Of a DNA stretch of 64,000 bases, positions 34,741 through 43,920 are shown one piece after another. This stretch comes from Chryseobacterium phocaeense. Lineage in GTDB: Bacteria; Bacteroidota; Bacteroidia; Flavobacteriales; Weeksellaceae. Below the pieces are notes generated by a model. The model ran no database searches. It worked only from the letters and a program-made list of their open reading frames with translations, and was not told the origin of the DNA. Each line of letters starts with the position of its first letter. Position 1 is the stretch's first letter. The DNA lies in contig NZ_LT827014.1 of NCBI RefSeq assembly GCF_900169075.1, positions 620,001 to 684,000 of the forward strand, written 5' to 3'. The translations under genes were made by a program, and so were the position numbers.

Positions 34741-35661
34741 TCAGATTTCAAGATATCGGTTCAGGGATTCCTGAAGATGGGCTCTGATCTCATCAACTAA
34801 CCCTTTCGGTTCCAATACCGTTACTTCCTTTCCGTACGACAAAATTTCCTGCATGAAATCGTAGGTAGGGTGGAGAAAGAACTCAAAATAAATCTCTTCC
34901 GGAGTTTCCTTCGTTTCTTTCTGGGACTGGTGAAGTGGGAAACTTCTGATGTATTCCCCCTGATGCCTGCTGCATTTCATAACAATATTCTGTGGTCTTT
35001 GCTCAGCAAGGTTCATCACCCCGAATGCATTTTTGAAATGCTCCCTGAAGTTGTATTTGTACTTCTCCCGGAACTGGTTTTTGGCTACATCCAGATAATT
35101 GATCCTATCCAGCCCGAATGATTTTAAGACTTTGTCCTTCGTGTCAATAGCGATAAGATACCATCTGTCCTTGGATTCTTTTAATGCCAGGGGATGAACT
35201 TTCCGCGAAGTCATCATTTTATTTTTATAGTTGTAGTGCTCAAAAGAGACAACACGCTTATTGCGGATGGCGAAGAAAAGATCATAGAAGTTTTCTATTC
35301 CGGTGGGCTTCCGGCTTTCAAAAAAGATAAAATCTGAAAAATCCGGATGAAGGTTCAGTGCATTGCTCACCTGGAAAGATTCCAGTAATTTCTGGTTGTA
35401 TTCATCCACTTCCATGATGGGGCGGCTCTCAATATAATACCTGTTGTCCCCCTTCTTTTTATTGTGAATAGAAAGGTTGAAAAGATCGGAAATCTCACGG
35501 ATATCCCTCTGCAAAGTCCGGATAGAGTAGCTCTTGATCCCTGCATCCTGAAATTCGAAAGAGTTGAGAAGATAGTCCTCCAGCTGGGAATACGTAGCCG
35601 GAGAACTTTCTAATCTTTTGATAATTAAGGCATATCTTGTCAGATAAAAGTCTTTTTTCAT
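34741..35661 (-). CDS. WYL-domain transcriptional regulator
   Basis: 306 residues. N-terminal winged helix-turn-helix (about 1-75, SIRTLQRDIREISDLF is the recognition-helix region), central WYL domain with W167-Y-L and the partner segment SFGLDRI (181-187), and C-terminal WCX-type dimerisation region. WYL regulators such as PafC, BrxR and CapW sense single-stranded DNA or nucleotides and control DNA-damage or antiphage genes, often by binding palindromes. Its own promoter has regulon site B, so autoregulation is likely. It is the best in-window candidate for the factor that binds sites A-G; this is inference. Confidence 0.88.
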   Translation of the reverse strand: MKKDFYLTRYALIIKRLESSPATYSQLEDYLLNSFEFQDAGIKSYSIRTLQRDIREISDLFNLSIHNKKKGDNRYYIESRPIMEVDEYNQKLLESFQVSNALNLHPDFSDFIFFESRKPTGIENFYDLFFAIRNKRVVSFEHYNYKNKMMTSRKVHPLALKESKDRWYLIAIDTKDKVLKSFGLDRINYLDVAKNQFREKYKYNFREHFKNAFGVMNLAEQRPQNIVMKCSRHQGEYIRSFPLHQSQKETKETPEEIYFEFFLHPTYDFMQEILSYGKEVTVLEPKGLVDEIRAHLQESLNRYLEI

Positions 35662-35715
35662 TTGTCTATAATTTATGCTGCAGCATGCTGCGTTTCATGG
35701 TAAAATTTTATAAGA

Positions 35716-35750
35716 CAAATATATAGGCTTAATGCGACAAAACGTGTCGT
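35716..35750 (-). promoter_or_regulatory. Palindrome promoter B (WYL regulator)
   Basis: Minus-strand ACGACACGTTTTGTCGC (35734-35750), then 11 nt from TGTCG to TATATTTG (35716-35723). Leader to the WYL ATG about 48 nt. Confidence 0.85.
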
Positions 35751-35809
35751 GTTTTATTTTTTTGTGGAAAGGTTTTTTAATTCCTTCCTCCTTTTCAATG
35801 ATAGTATTA

Positions 35810-37684
35810 TTATAAATTTTTGAAATAAGTCTTAAGAACATCAACAATTTGCAATAAAATTTTTTCTCTGTAGGCTAGTAATTTTGTATCATCCTGAAGA
35901 TTATAAATACCCTGATATGAATCAAATAAATAGCGGCAGATATTTTTTGAAAAAGTCTCTAAATTTTTATCATTGGAAAAGTCTTTAATAACCATTTGCG
36001 GAGGATCTGCAACGGTTTCTTTTTCGATCACATATTTTAAATCATCTACATTGTATTTAAGCCTTTCTGAGTTTCTTCTTATCGTGTCAATTTGATAAGT
36101 AATAAAATTTTTGCAGTGATTGGCACGTGGAGATGCATTATCCGAAAGATAATCCATAATGTTCTCAAGTGTTTGCATGGGTTTTATCTTTATATCCCCT
36201 TTCTCGTGATTGGGCTTATCAAAAGTATGTCTGAGTCCAAAATTGTGCCCTAACTCATGAACTAAAGTCATAATGTCCGAAAGAGCATTTGAAGGAATTA
36301 TTAATCCCTTATCTCTGTTAAATCCAGTGGCCAAATCATCTTTGGTAGCAACAATATTGTTACACATGAACATGGGATAGATGCCCAAACGGATACGATC
36401 AATATAACTGTAGAGATTTTCAACTAACCTGTCATACCATTTTGTGGCGGCTGTACTGCCATTGGGAGATTGAGAATATTGAGTAAACCAGTCTTGTAAG
36501 GTTTTACCGGGCTGGATTAATTTTCTGGTTGTTGTTCCGTCATTGATATCAAAATTTTGTAAATTTTTTTCTATTTCCTGAAGAATTTCTTTAGACATTT
36601 TTTCAAGAAACTTTGAAGTTACAATTTTTAGGGCTTTTCCCAAAGAATCACCTTGTGTAGTTTCATAATTTTTTGTTCCGGAGTTTTGCTGGAAATAGGG
36701 TCCCAAAGTATTGGTAGGATCTTTTAATGGAAAATCAGTATCCGATACATTGATAATTTGGTTTTTACCCAGAATAAAATTTACAGAAGCTTGATTAAAG
36801 CCTTTATTGTTGAGGTTAGAAGCTAAACCAATATAGTTGCTGGTTGTAGATAATGTATTTTTTTTATAAAATACATCCACAAAAATTAATTTAGGTTCAT
36901 AAAGTTTGTTAGGCAGTATGGTAAGCCTCCCAATCTCGATGTCTTTGTCTGACGCATCTTTAACCGAAGCTATAATGCTTGACTTTGCATCCACTGTTTC
37001 ATTTGTTTTTGTTTTAATTTTAAATTGAACAATTTGCTCGTTTTTATCTACAGTGATGTTTGGGGTGATGTATTCTATACCTTTAGAATCTGATAATTTA
37101 AATGAAATGTTTTGTGCAAGTGTTGATGAGTTGTCTGTGTCAAAATATTTTACAGAAATCACAACTTCCTTTCCAGGTTTGATAAGAATATTTGGCGCAT
37201 AATATGCGGAGTCTCTTAAAGGGCTGTTTCCTCTTTTCAATTTGAACTCATCATTAATATGGTAGGTTCTGTTCCCATCTACCAGTACTAAAGTAGATGA
37301 AGTTTTATCGTAGGATTTTTCCAGAGTAAATCCCGTATCTGATTCAGAATACGTGTCTCCGTTTAAAATATAATTTCCATTGGAGTCTTCATTTATTTTG
37401 TAAATTTTGCTGTTGTTACCAAGCAGATTTTCCCTGAAGATATCAAACCCAAATGACTGGTCATATTTTCTGTCTTCTATGATATCTTTTATGGTATTGG
37501 TTAAATAAGTTAGAGTACGGTTGGAATTTTTATCTTCTTTGGGAAGGCCCATAGCTTGATCTTCAGATCTAAAGAACATTAATAATTTTGGAGATGTTGC
37601 AGAAAATGATTTTTCTCCTGTTTTATATACATCAATATCAGAAACACCAATATCCGCCGGATACCTTATATCTATATTTTTCAT
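35810..37684 (-). CDS. Metzincin-type zinc protease
   Basis: 624 residues without a recognisable signal peptide. The full metzincin site is present: H476-E-L-G-H480-xxGLR-H486 (HELGHNFGLRH) and a Met-turn NIMDY (M510). The first 250 residues form a beta-rich region (KPGKEVVISVKYFDTD, then IEYITPNITVDKN), likely an immunoglobulin-like or carbohydrate-binding module. It follows the 1243-residue protein gene with a strong terminator between them, so its expression probably depends on read-through. The lack of a signal peptide suggests release by lysis or some other route. Confidence 0.82.
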   Translation of the reverse strand: MKNIDIRYPADIGVSDIDVYKTGEKSFSATSPKLLMFFRSEDQAMGLPKEDKNSNRTLTYLTNTIKDIIEDRKYDQSFGFDIFRENLLGNNSKIYKINEDSNGNYILNGDTYSESDTGFTLEKSYDKTSSTLVLVDGNRTYHINDEFKLKRGNSPLRDSAYYAPNILIKPGKEVVISVKYFDTDNSSTLAQNISFKLSDSKGIEYITPNITVDKNEQIVQFKIKTKTNETVDAKSSIIASVKDASDKDIEIGRLTILPNKLYEPKLIFVDVFYKKNTLSTTSNYIGLASNLNNKGFNQASVNFILGKNQIINVSDTDFPLKDPTNTLGPYFQQNSGTKNYETTQGDSLGKALKIVTSKFLEKMSKEILQEIEKNLQNFDINDGTTTRKLIQPGKTLQDWFTQYSQSPNGSTAATKWYDRLVENLYSYIDRIRLGIYPMFMCNNIVATKDDLATGFNRDKGLIIPSNALSDIMTLVHELGHNFGLRHTFDKPNHEKGDIKIKPMQTLENIMDYLSDNASPRANHCKNFITYQIDTIRRNSERLKYNVDDLKYVIEKETVADPPQMVIKDFSNDKNLETFSKNICRYLFDSYQGIYNLQDDTKLLAYREKILLQIVDVLKTYFKNL

Positions 37685-37705
37685 TTTAAAAGTTTTGGAT
37701 TTGGG

Positions 37706-37738
37706 TTAAAAAACGGCGGCGGGAATTCCGCCGCCGTT
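37706..37738 (-). terminator. GC-rich intra-operon terminator
   Basis: Perfect 11-bp stem AACGGCGGCGG (37712-37722) with CCGCCGCCGTT (37728-37738), 5-nt loop, then TTTTTT on the minus strand. It sits between the 1243-residue protein gene and the protease gene, 22 nt before the protease ATG. Confidence 0.88.
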
Positions 37739-37746
37739 CATGAAAA

Positions 37747-40700
37747 TTATTTATTGATAATATTGGTTGGTAGAGTGGTTGGCTCTGTGCCGGCTACAAG
37801 TGTGGATTTATCCATCAGTTTGAAAGCACTCACCGTTTCCAGCTCCTTCGGATTCTCACAGTTTTTCGGATCATCCTCCTTGAAGATAGGAAGTGCCTGT
37901 TCTACTTCCAGACCTACAGACTGAGCCTGAAGAATCGTTAACGTAGTAGGAATTCTTGTGATCCAGTATTTACCCTGAGGTTCACCGGTTGGTTTTCTCA
38001 ATTCATCTACAATAGACATGTACAACGGATCTCCGATGACAGGAACTTCACCGCCGTTCCAGATTTTTCCTGTACTCATGAAGAACTGTACAGCATCTTC
38101 GAAACCTGGTTTCACGGTTACAATCACTCTTGCCATACCGGCCTGAAGGAAGTTTCTGAACAATGGATCTGTACTTTGGGTAAGGTACATTTCCTGCCAT
38201 TTCTTTCTGTCTGCCCAATAGTACGGGTAGAAGGTGTAGTCCATAATGCTCCATTCAAAAGCCTGTTCCATGAATTTTGCCAAGGCGGTGTACTGTTCAA
38301 GGTCTTCACTCAGGATCACTTTAAAATCGCTCATCTGGCTTCCGGAAGTAAATGACTGACCTAAAGTATTCAGATAGTCCTGAAGAAGATAGGCAATACA
38401 GTTGTGTTTCAGGATTACAGATTCCATTTCACGGTAGAAGTTCCCCAGTTTTTCTTTGTTGGCTGCTTCCTCTTCTTTTGCCTGAGCCTGAAGTTCTTTC
38501 TGCTTTTCAAGGAAAACCGCATACGCTTCATCATACGCTTTGATGATGTTGGTAAAGTTCTCCTGGATCCACGTTTTCATAAATGCCTGGGACAGTTTGC
38601 ACGTAATTTCAAAAGCAATATTCACCGAGTCAATATTGATACATCTGTACGTAAAATCATAAGAACCCGTAACGTTCTGAGGCGTGAAATAAGCCGTTTC
38701 GTCAATAGAAGTACCTCCCGTTGAGAAAGGAACCATTCCTCCTGCAAAGTTGCTGGTATAAAGGGTACTTGTTCCTCTTCTGTTTCTTTCGAAGCCATAG
38801 AACATTTTTACGCTACTGGCTTCGTAGTTCGCAGGAATATCGATGGTTCTGTGTCTGTATTCCTCGTTTCCGTTTACTTTTTCCCATTGCTTTCCTAAGA
38901 TCAGATTGATCGGTGATTTTGGAAGCTCGGTAAGTTTCACGTTGTAAATATTGGCCCAGTATTCAATCTGATCTTTGGTAGCCACCTGAGCGCTTGCCAT
39001 ACCCCAAGGTTTTTCAGCCTTTCTCGGATCAGCAGGAGCAGTTAAGGTATCTGCTTTGGATACGGCAGTGGCCAGAGTATGAAGTCTTGCAGGTTCAGGG
39101 ATCATAAATTCGAACATCGTACGTTTACCATAGTTGTAGATCTGGTTTTTCATTTTCTTATCTACCCATCTGTATACGCCGGTAATATGCTGAGGATTTT
39201 CCTGGCTGGCCTGGCCTCTGTTATCAAATTCGTGAACGTTGGTTTCCGTATATTCCTTGATGATCTTCTGAACACGTTCATTATTGATTTTCGTAAGGAC
39301 ACGTTCCATAGCACGTTCTGTAATCTCCTGGGATTTTTTCACCGCCTGCTTGGTACTTTCCTGTTGGGAAGTATTATTGGCATAGCTCCCTCCGATCTCA
39401 AATTTATACACTTTGGTATCATAGGTGAATTTGGTATTGGCGGTAATGGCCTGTTCTTTTTTAAGCTCCTGGGCGATTTCCGTCTGTATTTCATTTCTGT
39501 CCGCTTTCGTAGTATCAGAGATCTTTTCAGTTTCTATGGATTCTGAAGTGGTATCCGTGATTTCAGAATAATCCCTTGCTACAGAAGACTTGTGACGCAG
39601 TTCGCTGGCCATTACGTTTTCAATATTGGAAACTTCTCCCGGAACGTAAGCGTGAACACTTTGCTCTACTTTAAGATAATCTGCAATACCCAGTCTCTTA
39701 ACGCCGAAATGTTTCGGTATAAAGGTTCCCGGTTTAGGATTTTCGGTTCCTCCACCTGGATTTCCGGTTTCGTCTTTGATGTCCTCTACATACAATACGT
39801 CAGTATAAGCCTGATTCGGTTCCACTCCGGAAAGATCAAGCGTAGCTTCTTTACCGTTGTTGAAATAGATTTTAATCTGGATGTTTCTGATGTATTTGGC
39901 AAATTTGCCGACCATTACAGAAGCCAGGGTCACTTTATTATCTACGACTTCAATATTGTTATAGCTTTCATCAAAATTACCTACATCCGAGATGATTGAT
40001 AATTTAGCGGAAGCCAGTCCCCATGCCGAACTTTCCGCCTGGTAATAGAAGGTAAGATAAGCCGGGCTGCCGGAGAAGATACTTCCCTGAGGAGTTGCCT
40101 TTAAATAATAGGATCTTGGAGCTACTTTTGCTGCATATTGCGTGAAAGAATCGGCTACAGGAACAAGGATTCCTCCAAGGCTGGCAAATGTCTGCTCCTG
40201 AGCCGGAGTCTTGTTGTAAAGTGCCTGGGATTTTTCCGCATGTTCTTCATCAATTTTTTCAAAAACTTCAGGATAAGTATCGAATTCATCAGTGATGGAA
40301 ACCACAGCTTCACCCAATTGAAGCTGTCTGTCTGATACTACCTTTATTGCGGTGAAATCAAAACCGTCTTCAGGCTTTTGCCCGCTGGATAATGCGGTAA
40401 ATTTATCAACGAAGATCTTTAAAGAGTCCAGTGAAAGCATTTCCGTGAAATCCCCGAAATTGATCTCATCCTTATAAGTAAAAACAAACGGAGGAATCGA
40501 AGGCTCTTCAAGCGTTGCATACAAAGCATTGATCTGTTCTTCCGTCATTTCTTCAGTAATTTTAGCCTGAACGTCTCTCAGCTGATTTCTGTATCTTTCC
40601 AGTGCAGGCTGATTAGCTGCAAGATATTCCTTGTAAGCCTGATCATAAGCCTTATTTCTTGCTTTCTGGTAGACTTTCTGAACTTTTTCCATTTCAGATT

Positions 40701-41478
40701 TCAACTTGTTTAGGCCGTCTTTTTCCAGATTAAGGTTCGTAAGCTCCAGGATTTTTTCTCCTTCGGCTTTCAGCTGTTCTTTAGCAGGAACGGAAAGAAT
40801 TGATTGACCGCCATTGATTGCGTCAGTTCCGATAGGAGATTCCGCTACTGTAAACGCTTTGGAGGAAGTGACAGGAGGGGTTCCCTCACCTTCATAGCCG
40901 TCTCCGAAAAATTTCATCGGAAGAACTATTCTTGCTTCAAGGGCTTTTGCTTTCAGATCGGCTCCATTTATTTTGGTAAGCTCATCGGTAGGCTGAAGTG
41001 TGCATACATATCCGAAATGAATCGCTTTCAGAATGTGGGCTACCGCTTCTTTTACATAAAAATTGTTCTGGGAAGCCGTCTGATACATCAGGTTGTCCCA
41101 TAAAATACCCAGCTGTGCCGGAGAAGTTATTTCGTACGCATTCACTGCCAGGCTTTCCTCTAGCGGTGAAAGAGCTTCCTGTTTTGAAATCTTTCTACCA
41201 ATTTTCAGGGCTTCTCCAAAGCTTCCTTCCTCCACTTTAAGTTCGGTCTCAAAACCGGCAGGGCTGAAAGTTTTTGAAGCACGTTCCATCGCCTGGAATT
41301 TTATCAGTGCAGAATCTGAAGGATTGATATAAGAATCGAAAAAGCTGGTCAAACCTTTTTGTGGTCTGTGAATGAACCCTAAGTTTTTGGTTTTGGTTTC
41401 TGTTAATTGTGGGTTTCTAAGGCTTACAAATCTGAAAAGAGTCTGTGAAGCATTGTTGGTTGTGTCGTTTGTTGCCAT
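37747..41478 (-). CDS. 1243-residue protein of unknown function
   Basis: Very large, no signal peptide, no transmembrane segment. Two coiled-coil-prone stretches are visible (about 235-330, KLKSEMEKVQKVYQKARNKA and so on, and about 640-720, TSESIETEKISDTTKADRNE). A segment near 760-800 (QHITGVYRWVDKKMKNQIYN, YGKRTMFEFMIPEPARL) reminds me of other very large unannotated bacterial proteins, but I cannot name a family. The last 150 residues are globular. It is third in the operon behind the two tail-fibre-like genes, 28 nt after the second, so it may be the effector or scaffold of that complex. Base composition is slightly more GC-rich than its neighbours. Confidence 0.7.
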   Translation of the reverse strand: MATNDTTNNASQTLFRFVSLRNPQLTETKTKNLGFIHRPQKGLTSFFDSYINPSDSALIKFQAMERASKTFSPAGFETELKVEEGSFGEALKIGRKISKQEALSPLEESLAVNAYEITSPAQLGILWDNLMYQTASQNNFYVKEAVAHILKAIHFGYVCTLQPTDELTKINGADLKAKALEARIVLPMKFFGDGYEGEGTPPVTSSKAFTVAESPIGTDAINGGQSILSVPAKEQLKAEGEKILELTNLNLEKDGLNKLKSEMEKVQKVYQKARNKAYDQAYKEYLAANQPALERYRNQLRDVQAKITEEMTEEQINALYATLEEPSIPPFVFTYKDEINFGDFTEMLSLDSLKIFVDKFTALSSGQKPEDGFDFTAIKVVSDRQLQLGEAVVSITDEFDTYPEVFEKIDEEHAEKSQALYNKTPAQEQTFASLGGILVPVADSFTQYAAKVAPRSYYLKATPQGSIFSGSPAYLTFYYQAESSAWGLASAKLSIISDVGNFDESYNNIEVVDNKVTLASVMVGKFAKYIRNIQIKIYFNNGKEATLDLSGVEPNQAYTDVLYVEDIKDETGNPGGGTENPKPGTFIPKHFGVKRLGIADYLKVEQSVHAYVPGEVSNIENVMASELRHKSSVARDYSEITDTTSESIETEKISDTTKADRNEIQTEIAQELKKEQAITANTKFTYDTKVYKFEIGGSYANNTSQQESTKQAVKKSQEITERAMERVLTKINNERVQKIIKEYTETNVHEFDNRGQASQENPQHITGVYRWVDKKMKNQIYNYGKRTMFEFMIPEPARLHTLATAVSKADTLTAPADPRKAEKPWGMASAQVATKDQIEYWANIYNVKLTELPKSPINLILGKQWEKVNGNEEYRHRTIDIPANYEASSVKMFYGFERNRRGTSTLYTSNFAGGMVPFSTGGTSIDETAYFTPQNVTGSYDFTYRCINIDSVNIAFEITCKLSQAFMKTWIQENFTNIIKAYDEAYAVFLEKQKELQAQAKEEEAANKEKLGNFYREMESVILKHNCIAYLLQDYLNTLGQSFTSGSQMSDFKVILSEDLEQYTALAKFMEQAFEWSIMDYTFYPYYWADRKKWQEMYLTQSTDPLFRNFLQAGMARVIVTVKPGFEDAVQFFMSTGKIWNGGEVPVIGDPLYMSIVDELRKPTGEPQGKYWITRIPTTLTILQAQSVGLEVEQALPIFKEDDPKNCENPKELETVSAFKLMDKSTLVAGTEPTTLPTNIINK

Positions 41479-41505
41479 TTTAATAATTGTGTTGTTGTTG
41501 AGTTG

Positions 41506-42768
41506 TTAATCTGTTCTTTTAGTATATTCCAGGGTGATGGTAAAGGAGTCGATTTTGGAATAATCGTAATCAGGTTCCTTGATGAATTCAATTTTGATGA
41601 GCCTGGTTTCTACCGTGATGAAAATCTGGCTTCTCCATTGGTTACCTGCGAATGCGTTATCTAAAGCCCACCATTCGGTAAACATTTCGTTGGAAACGAT
41701 GGTCTCGATTTCCGGAATTTCCCTTTCCAGATCGATCTCTCCGGACCTTGGAATTTCGTCGAAAAACAGGGTTCGTTTGTAAACCGGTTTACCATTGATC
41801 CAAGTTCCTCCTGTTTTTTCCTCTTCTCTGGAATAAGACATTTTTTTGTCGACGTACTGTTTCTGGATATAGTCGTTAGGTTCCGCACCATCACCGAAGT
41901 ATTGCTCACTTGAAAGGCCTCTTGGTTTGCTTGAAGACCTGTGACTGATCATAATAGGACTTTCCTGATCGGAATCTAATATAATGGCCTTCATATCTCT
42001 GCCGGCATAATAAGCCAGAGTAGTCCTGTACTGGTCCATAGACAATTGTGAAGACGGACCATACAAAGAAAGGGCATCATTGGAAAACTCAATTCTGGAT
42101 CTGACTATATTCTGATTCGTATTGATGGATGAAAGCGTCATTCCTTCAGGGAAAAACCCGATTTCATTCCTTACGCCGGTTTCTCTGTTATTCCTGTAGA
42201 TCAGATTGTTTTCTTCCGGAAGTTCCGTCATCAATTCAAGATTTCCTGAAATAGGGTTGTCAGGGGCGGTTCCTGTTAACGGAATATAAGATCCGGAGAA
42301 GCCTGACTTTGTTTCCCATCCGATGGTTCCGTCATCTTTTGCCACCAGGTTTCTGGTGAAACTGAGGTTGGCTGCCGGAAGATTAGAGACCATCAGTCCC
42401 GATGTTTTAATATTCCCTGCCACTTCAAGCATTTCGGAAGGCATTTGCGTTCCTATTCCTGTTTTATCATTGCTGTGATAAATGTTGCTGCTTGAAAAGC
42501 TGGATCCGGCCCAGTAAGGGATATTGTAGGATTGCAGGTTAAGCTTGGAATAATTGGTGATATCGCCGTTATGGGCAATGATATAGAACCCGGTTCCTGC
42601 CTGCGGCCTGTTGAGCTTCGTATTTAAAGCATCTTTCAGTCCGCTGATGTTATCCTGCGCAATGCTTTCCTCTTTATGCCAGTAGGAATCCTGCCACTCC
42701 CAGAATTGTTCCTGAGTAGGAATATCCCCGTTTTCGAAGTATAATTTTATTTCCTGTTTTGTTTTCAT
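41506..42768 (-). CDS. Tail-fibre-like protein with shared N-terminal module, copy 2
   Basis: 420 residues. The first 50 residues (MKTKQEIKLYFENGDIPTQE, FWEWQDSYWHKEESI) are nearly the same as in the upstream gene and match the phage tail-fibre-like N-terminal module common in Bacteroidetes. Later parts include TGIGTQMPSEMLEVAGNI, the same GIGTxxPxxxLxV motif seen in the secreted paralogues at 2000-4933, and a C-terminal beta domain. No signal peptide. It is 18 nt after the previous gene and is the middle of the operon. Confidence 0.75.
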   Translation of the reverse strand: MKTKQEIKLYFENGDIPTQEQFWEWQDSYWHKEESIAQDNISGLKDALNTKLNRPQAGTGFYIIAHNGDITNYSKLNLQSYNIPYWAGSSFSSSNIYHSNDKTGIGTQMPSEMLEVAGNIKTSGLMVSNLPAANLSFTRNLVAKDDGTIGWETKSGFSGSYIPLTGTAPDNPISGNLELMTELPEENNLIYRNNRETGVRNEIGFFPEGMTLSSINTNQNIVRSRIEFSNDALSLYGPSSQLSMDQYRTTLAYYAGRDMKAIILDSDQESPIMISHRSSSKPRGLSSEQYFGDGAEPNDYIQKQYVDKKMSYSREEEKTGGTWINGKPVYKRTLFFDEIPRSGEIDLEREIPEIETIVSNEMFTEWWALDNAFAGNQWRSQIFITVETRLIKIEFIKEPDYDYSKIDSFTITLEYTKRTD

Positions 42769-42785
42769 TGTTGTTGTTTTTGGAG

Positions 42786-43427
42786 TTACATATCAGCGAT
42801 TAAGGTTCCGCCGATAACCCTTGTGTTGGCTCCAAATGCATCAGCATAATACTGAGTGGCTTTGTCCAGCATGACAGAGGATAATCCCGGGTTAAAATTG
42901 AATGCATTCGGACGGATCAGAGTAACACTCGGCGGCACATATAATGACGTAAGTTTATTATCGGCGAAGGCCGAATCCTTGATTTCTTTGACTCCCGGTA
43001 AGATCGTTAATGAAGTCAGATAAGTGCCCATAAATGCCCGTTCACCAACAGTGGCAACCTGTTCAGTGATTGTTACTGATTTTAATACATTATTGCTGAA
43101 AGCATCAGCTCCGATACTGACCACGCTGTTGGCAAGGATCACTTCCGAGATTCCTGTATTGCTGGCAAACCTATCCGGAATATGTAATGTTCCCGGCTTT
43201 ATAAATAATCTTCGGACCTGTAAATGGGCCAGAGATGCATTTCCTTCTTCGTCAATTTCAGCGTAAAAGTCATTGAAGCGGGGAAGTCCGTTTTCCAGAC
43301 CGGCAATTTTAGCCATCTCTATTTTCTCGTCTTTGTGCCAGTAAGAGTCCATCCATTCCCAGAAATTCTCCTGTCTGGGCCTGTCTCCGTTCTCGAACTT
43401 GAGCCTTAATTCTTCTTTTGTTTTCAT
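42786..43427 (-). CDS. Tail-fibre-like N-terminus fused to BspA-type leucine-rich repeats
   Basis: 213 residues. The first 50 residues (MKTKEELRLKFENGDRPRQE, FWEWMDSYWHKDEKI) match the next gene; residues of about 65-200 are BspA-type leucine-rich repeats (VVSIGADAFSNNVLKSVTI, VGERAFMGTYLTSLTI, DSAFADNKLTSLYVPP). Such repeats normally mediate binding to surfaces. It is the first gene of the operon with promoter C, behind a leader of about 270 nt. Confidence 0.75.
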   Translation of the reverse strand: MKTKEELRLKFENGDRPRQENFWEWMDSYWHKDEKIEMAKIAGLENGLPRFNDFYAEIDEEGNASLAHLQVRRLFIKPGTLHIPDRFASNTGISEVILANSVVSIGADAFSNNVLKSVTITEQVATVGERAFMGTYLTSLTILPGVKEIKDSAFADNKLTSLYVPPSVTLIRPNAFNFNPGLSSVMLDKATQYYADAFGANTRVIGGTLIADM

Positions 43428-43701
43428 AATAAAAAAGATGTGATTTTGTTTGGGTTAATTAATTGGTTGTGATTTGAAAAGTCTTTATATAAAGCTTTTT
43501 ACGTTAATTGGTTTAGTTTTTTATTGGGCCGAACCCATGCCCACCTGTGCATTACATGTTGTGATTCATTGGATATTGTTTTTTAGGTTTTAGGTTAGTT
43601 TTCAGACATAGTTCCGGCTGTCCGGCATTTTGTGAATGATGGATTCAAAGGTGTATTTGAATGATGTATGGAGAGGTGTCGGGTATCCTGATCTGGTGTT
43701 T
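43428..43701 (-). promoter_or_regulatory. Long leader of the tail-fibre-like operon
   Basis: About 270 nt between the expected start near 43695 and the first ATG. It contains a segment (43571-43651) homologous to the leader of the small acidic gene (43921-43998), with a hairpin CCGGACAGCCGG (minus strand, 43614-43625). No reading frame is conserved, so it is treated as untranslated RNA. Confidence 0.6.
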
Positions 43702-43736
43702 CAAAGATAATTCCGGACAGCGTCAGAACTCGTCGT
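43702..43736 (-). promoter_or_regulatory. Palindrome promoter C (tail-fibre-like operon)
   Basis: Minus-strand ACGACGAGTTCTGACGC (43720-43736), then 11 nt to TATCTTTG (43702-43709). Confidence 0.8.
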
Positions 43737-43749
43737 ATTTAAAATTTTC

Positions 43750-43920
43750 TTAGTATATATCTTCTTCAGAAAGTTCGTTTTCGAAATCTTCCCTGAAGAA
43801 ATTTTCAATGTCATTGAGATAGTTTTCATAGTCCATCTCTGCATTTTCGATATCGCTCCATTCTACGGTATAGAGATCCTTATCGAAAAGTATATCTGGA
43901 TTGTGATTGGTGGTTTCCAT
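43750..43920 (-). CDS. Small very acidic protein
   Basis: 56 residues from the ATG at 43920 (METTNHNPDI), with 21 Asp or Glu residues (for example VEWSDIENAEMDYENYLNDI and FENELSEEDIY). An ATG at 43980 would add 20 residues, but the DNA of that stretch is conserved in another leader where it is not coding, and a TTG at 44049 lies inside the -7 box. The extreme acidity would fit a DNA mimic, an inhibitor or an immunity protein; no homologue is recognised. It has its own palindrome promoter D. Confidence 0.6.
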   Translation of the reverse strand: METTNHNPDILFDKDLYTVEWSDIENAEMDYENYLNDIENFFREDFENELSEEDIY

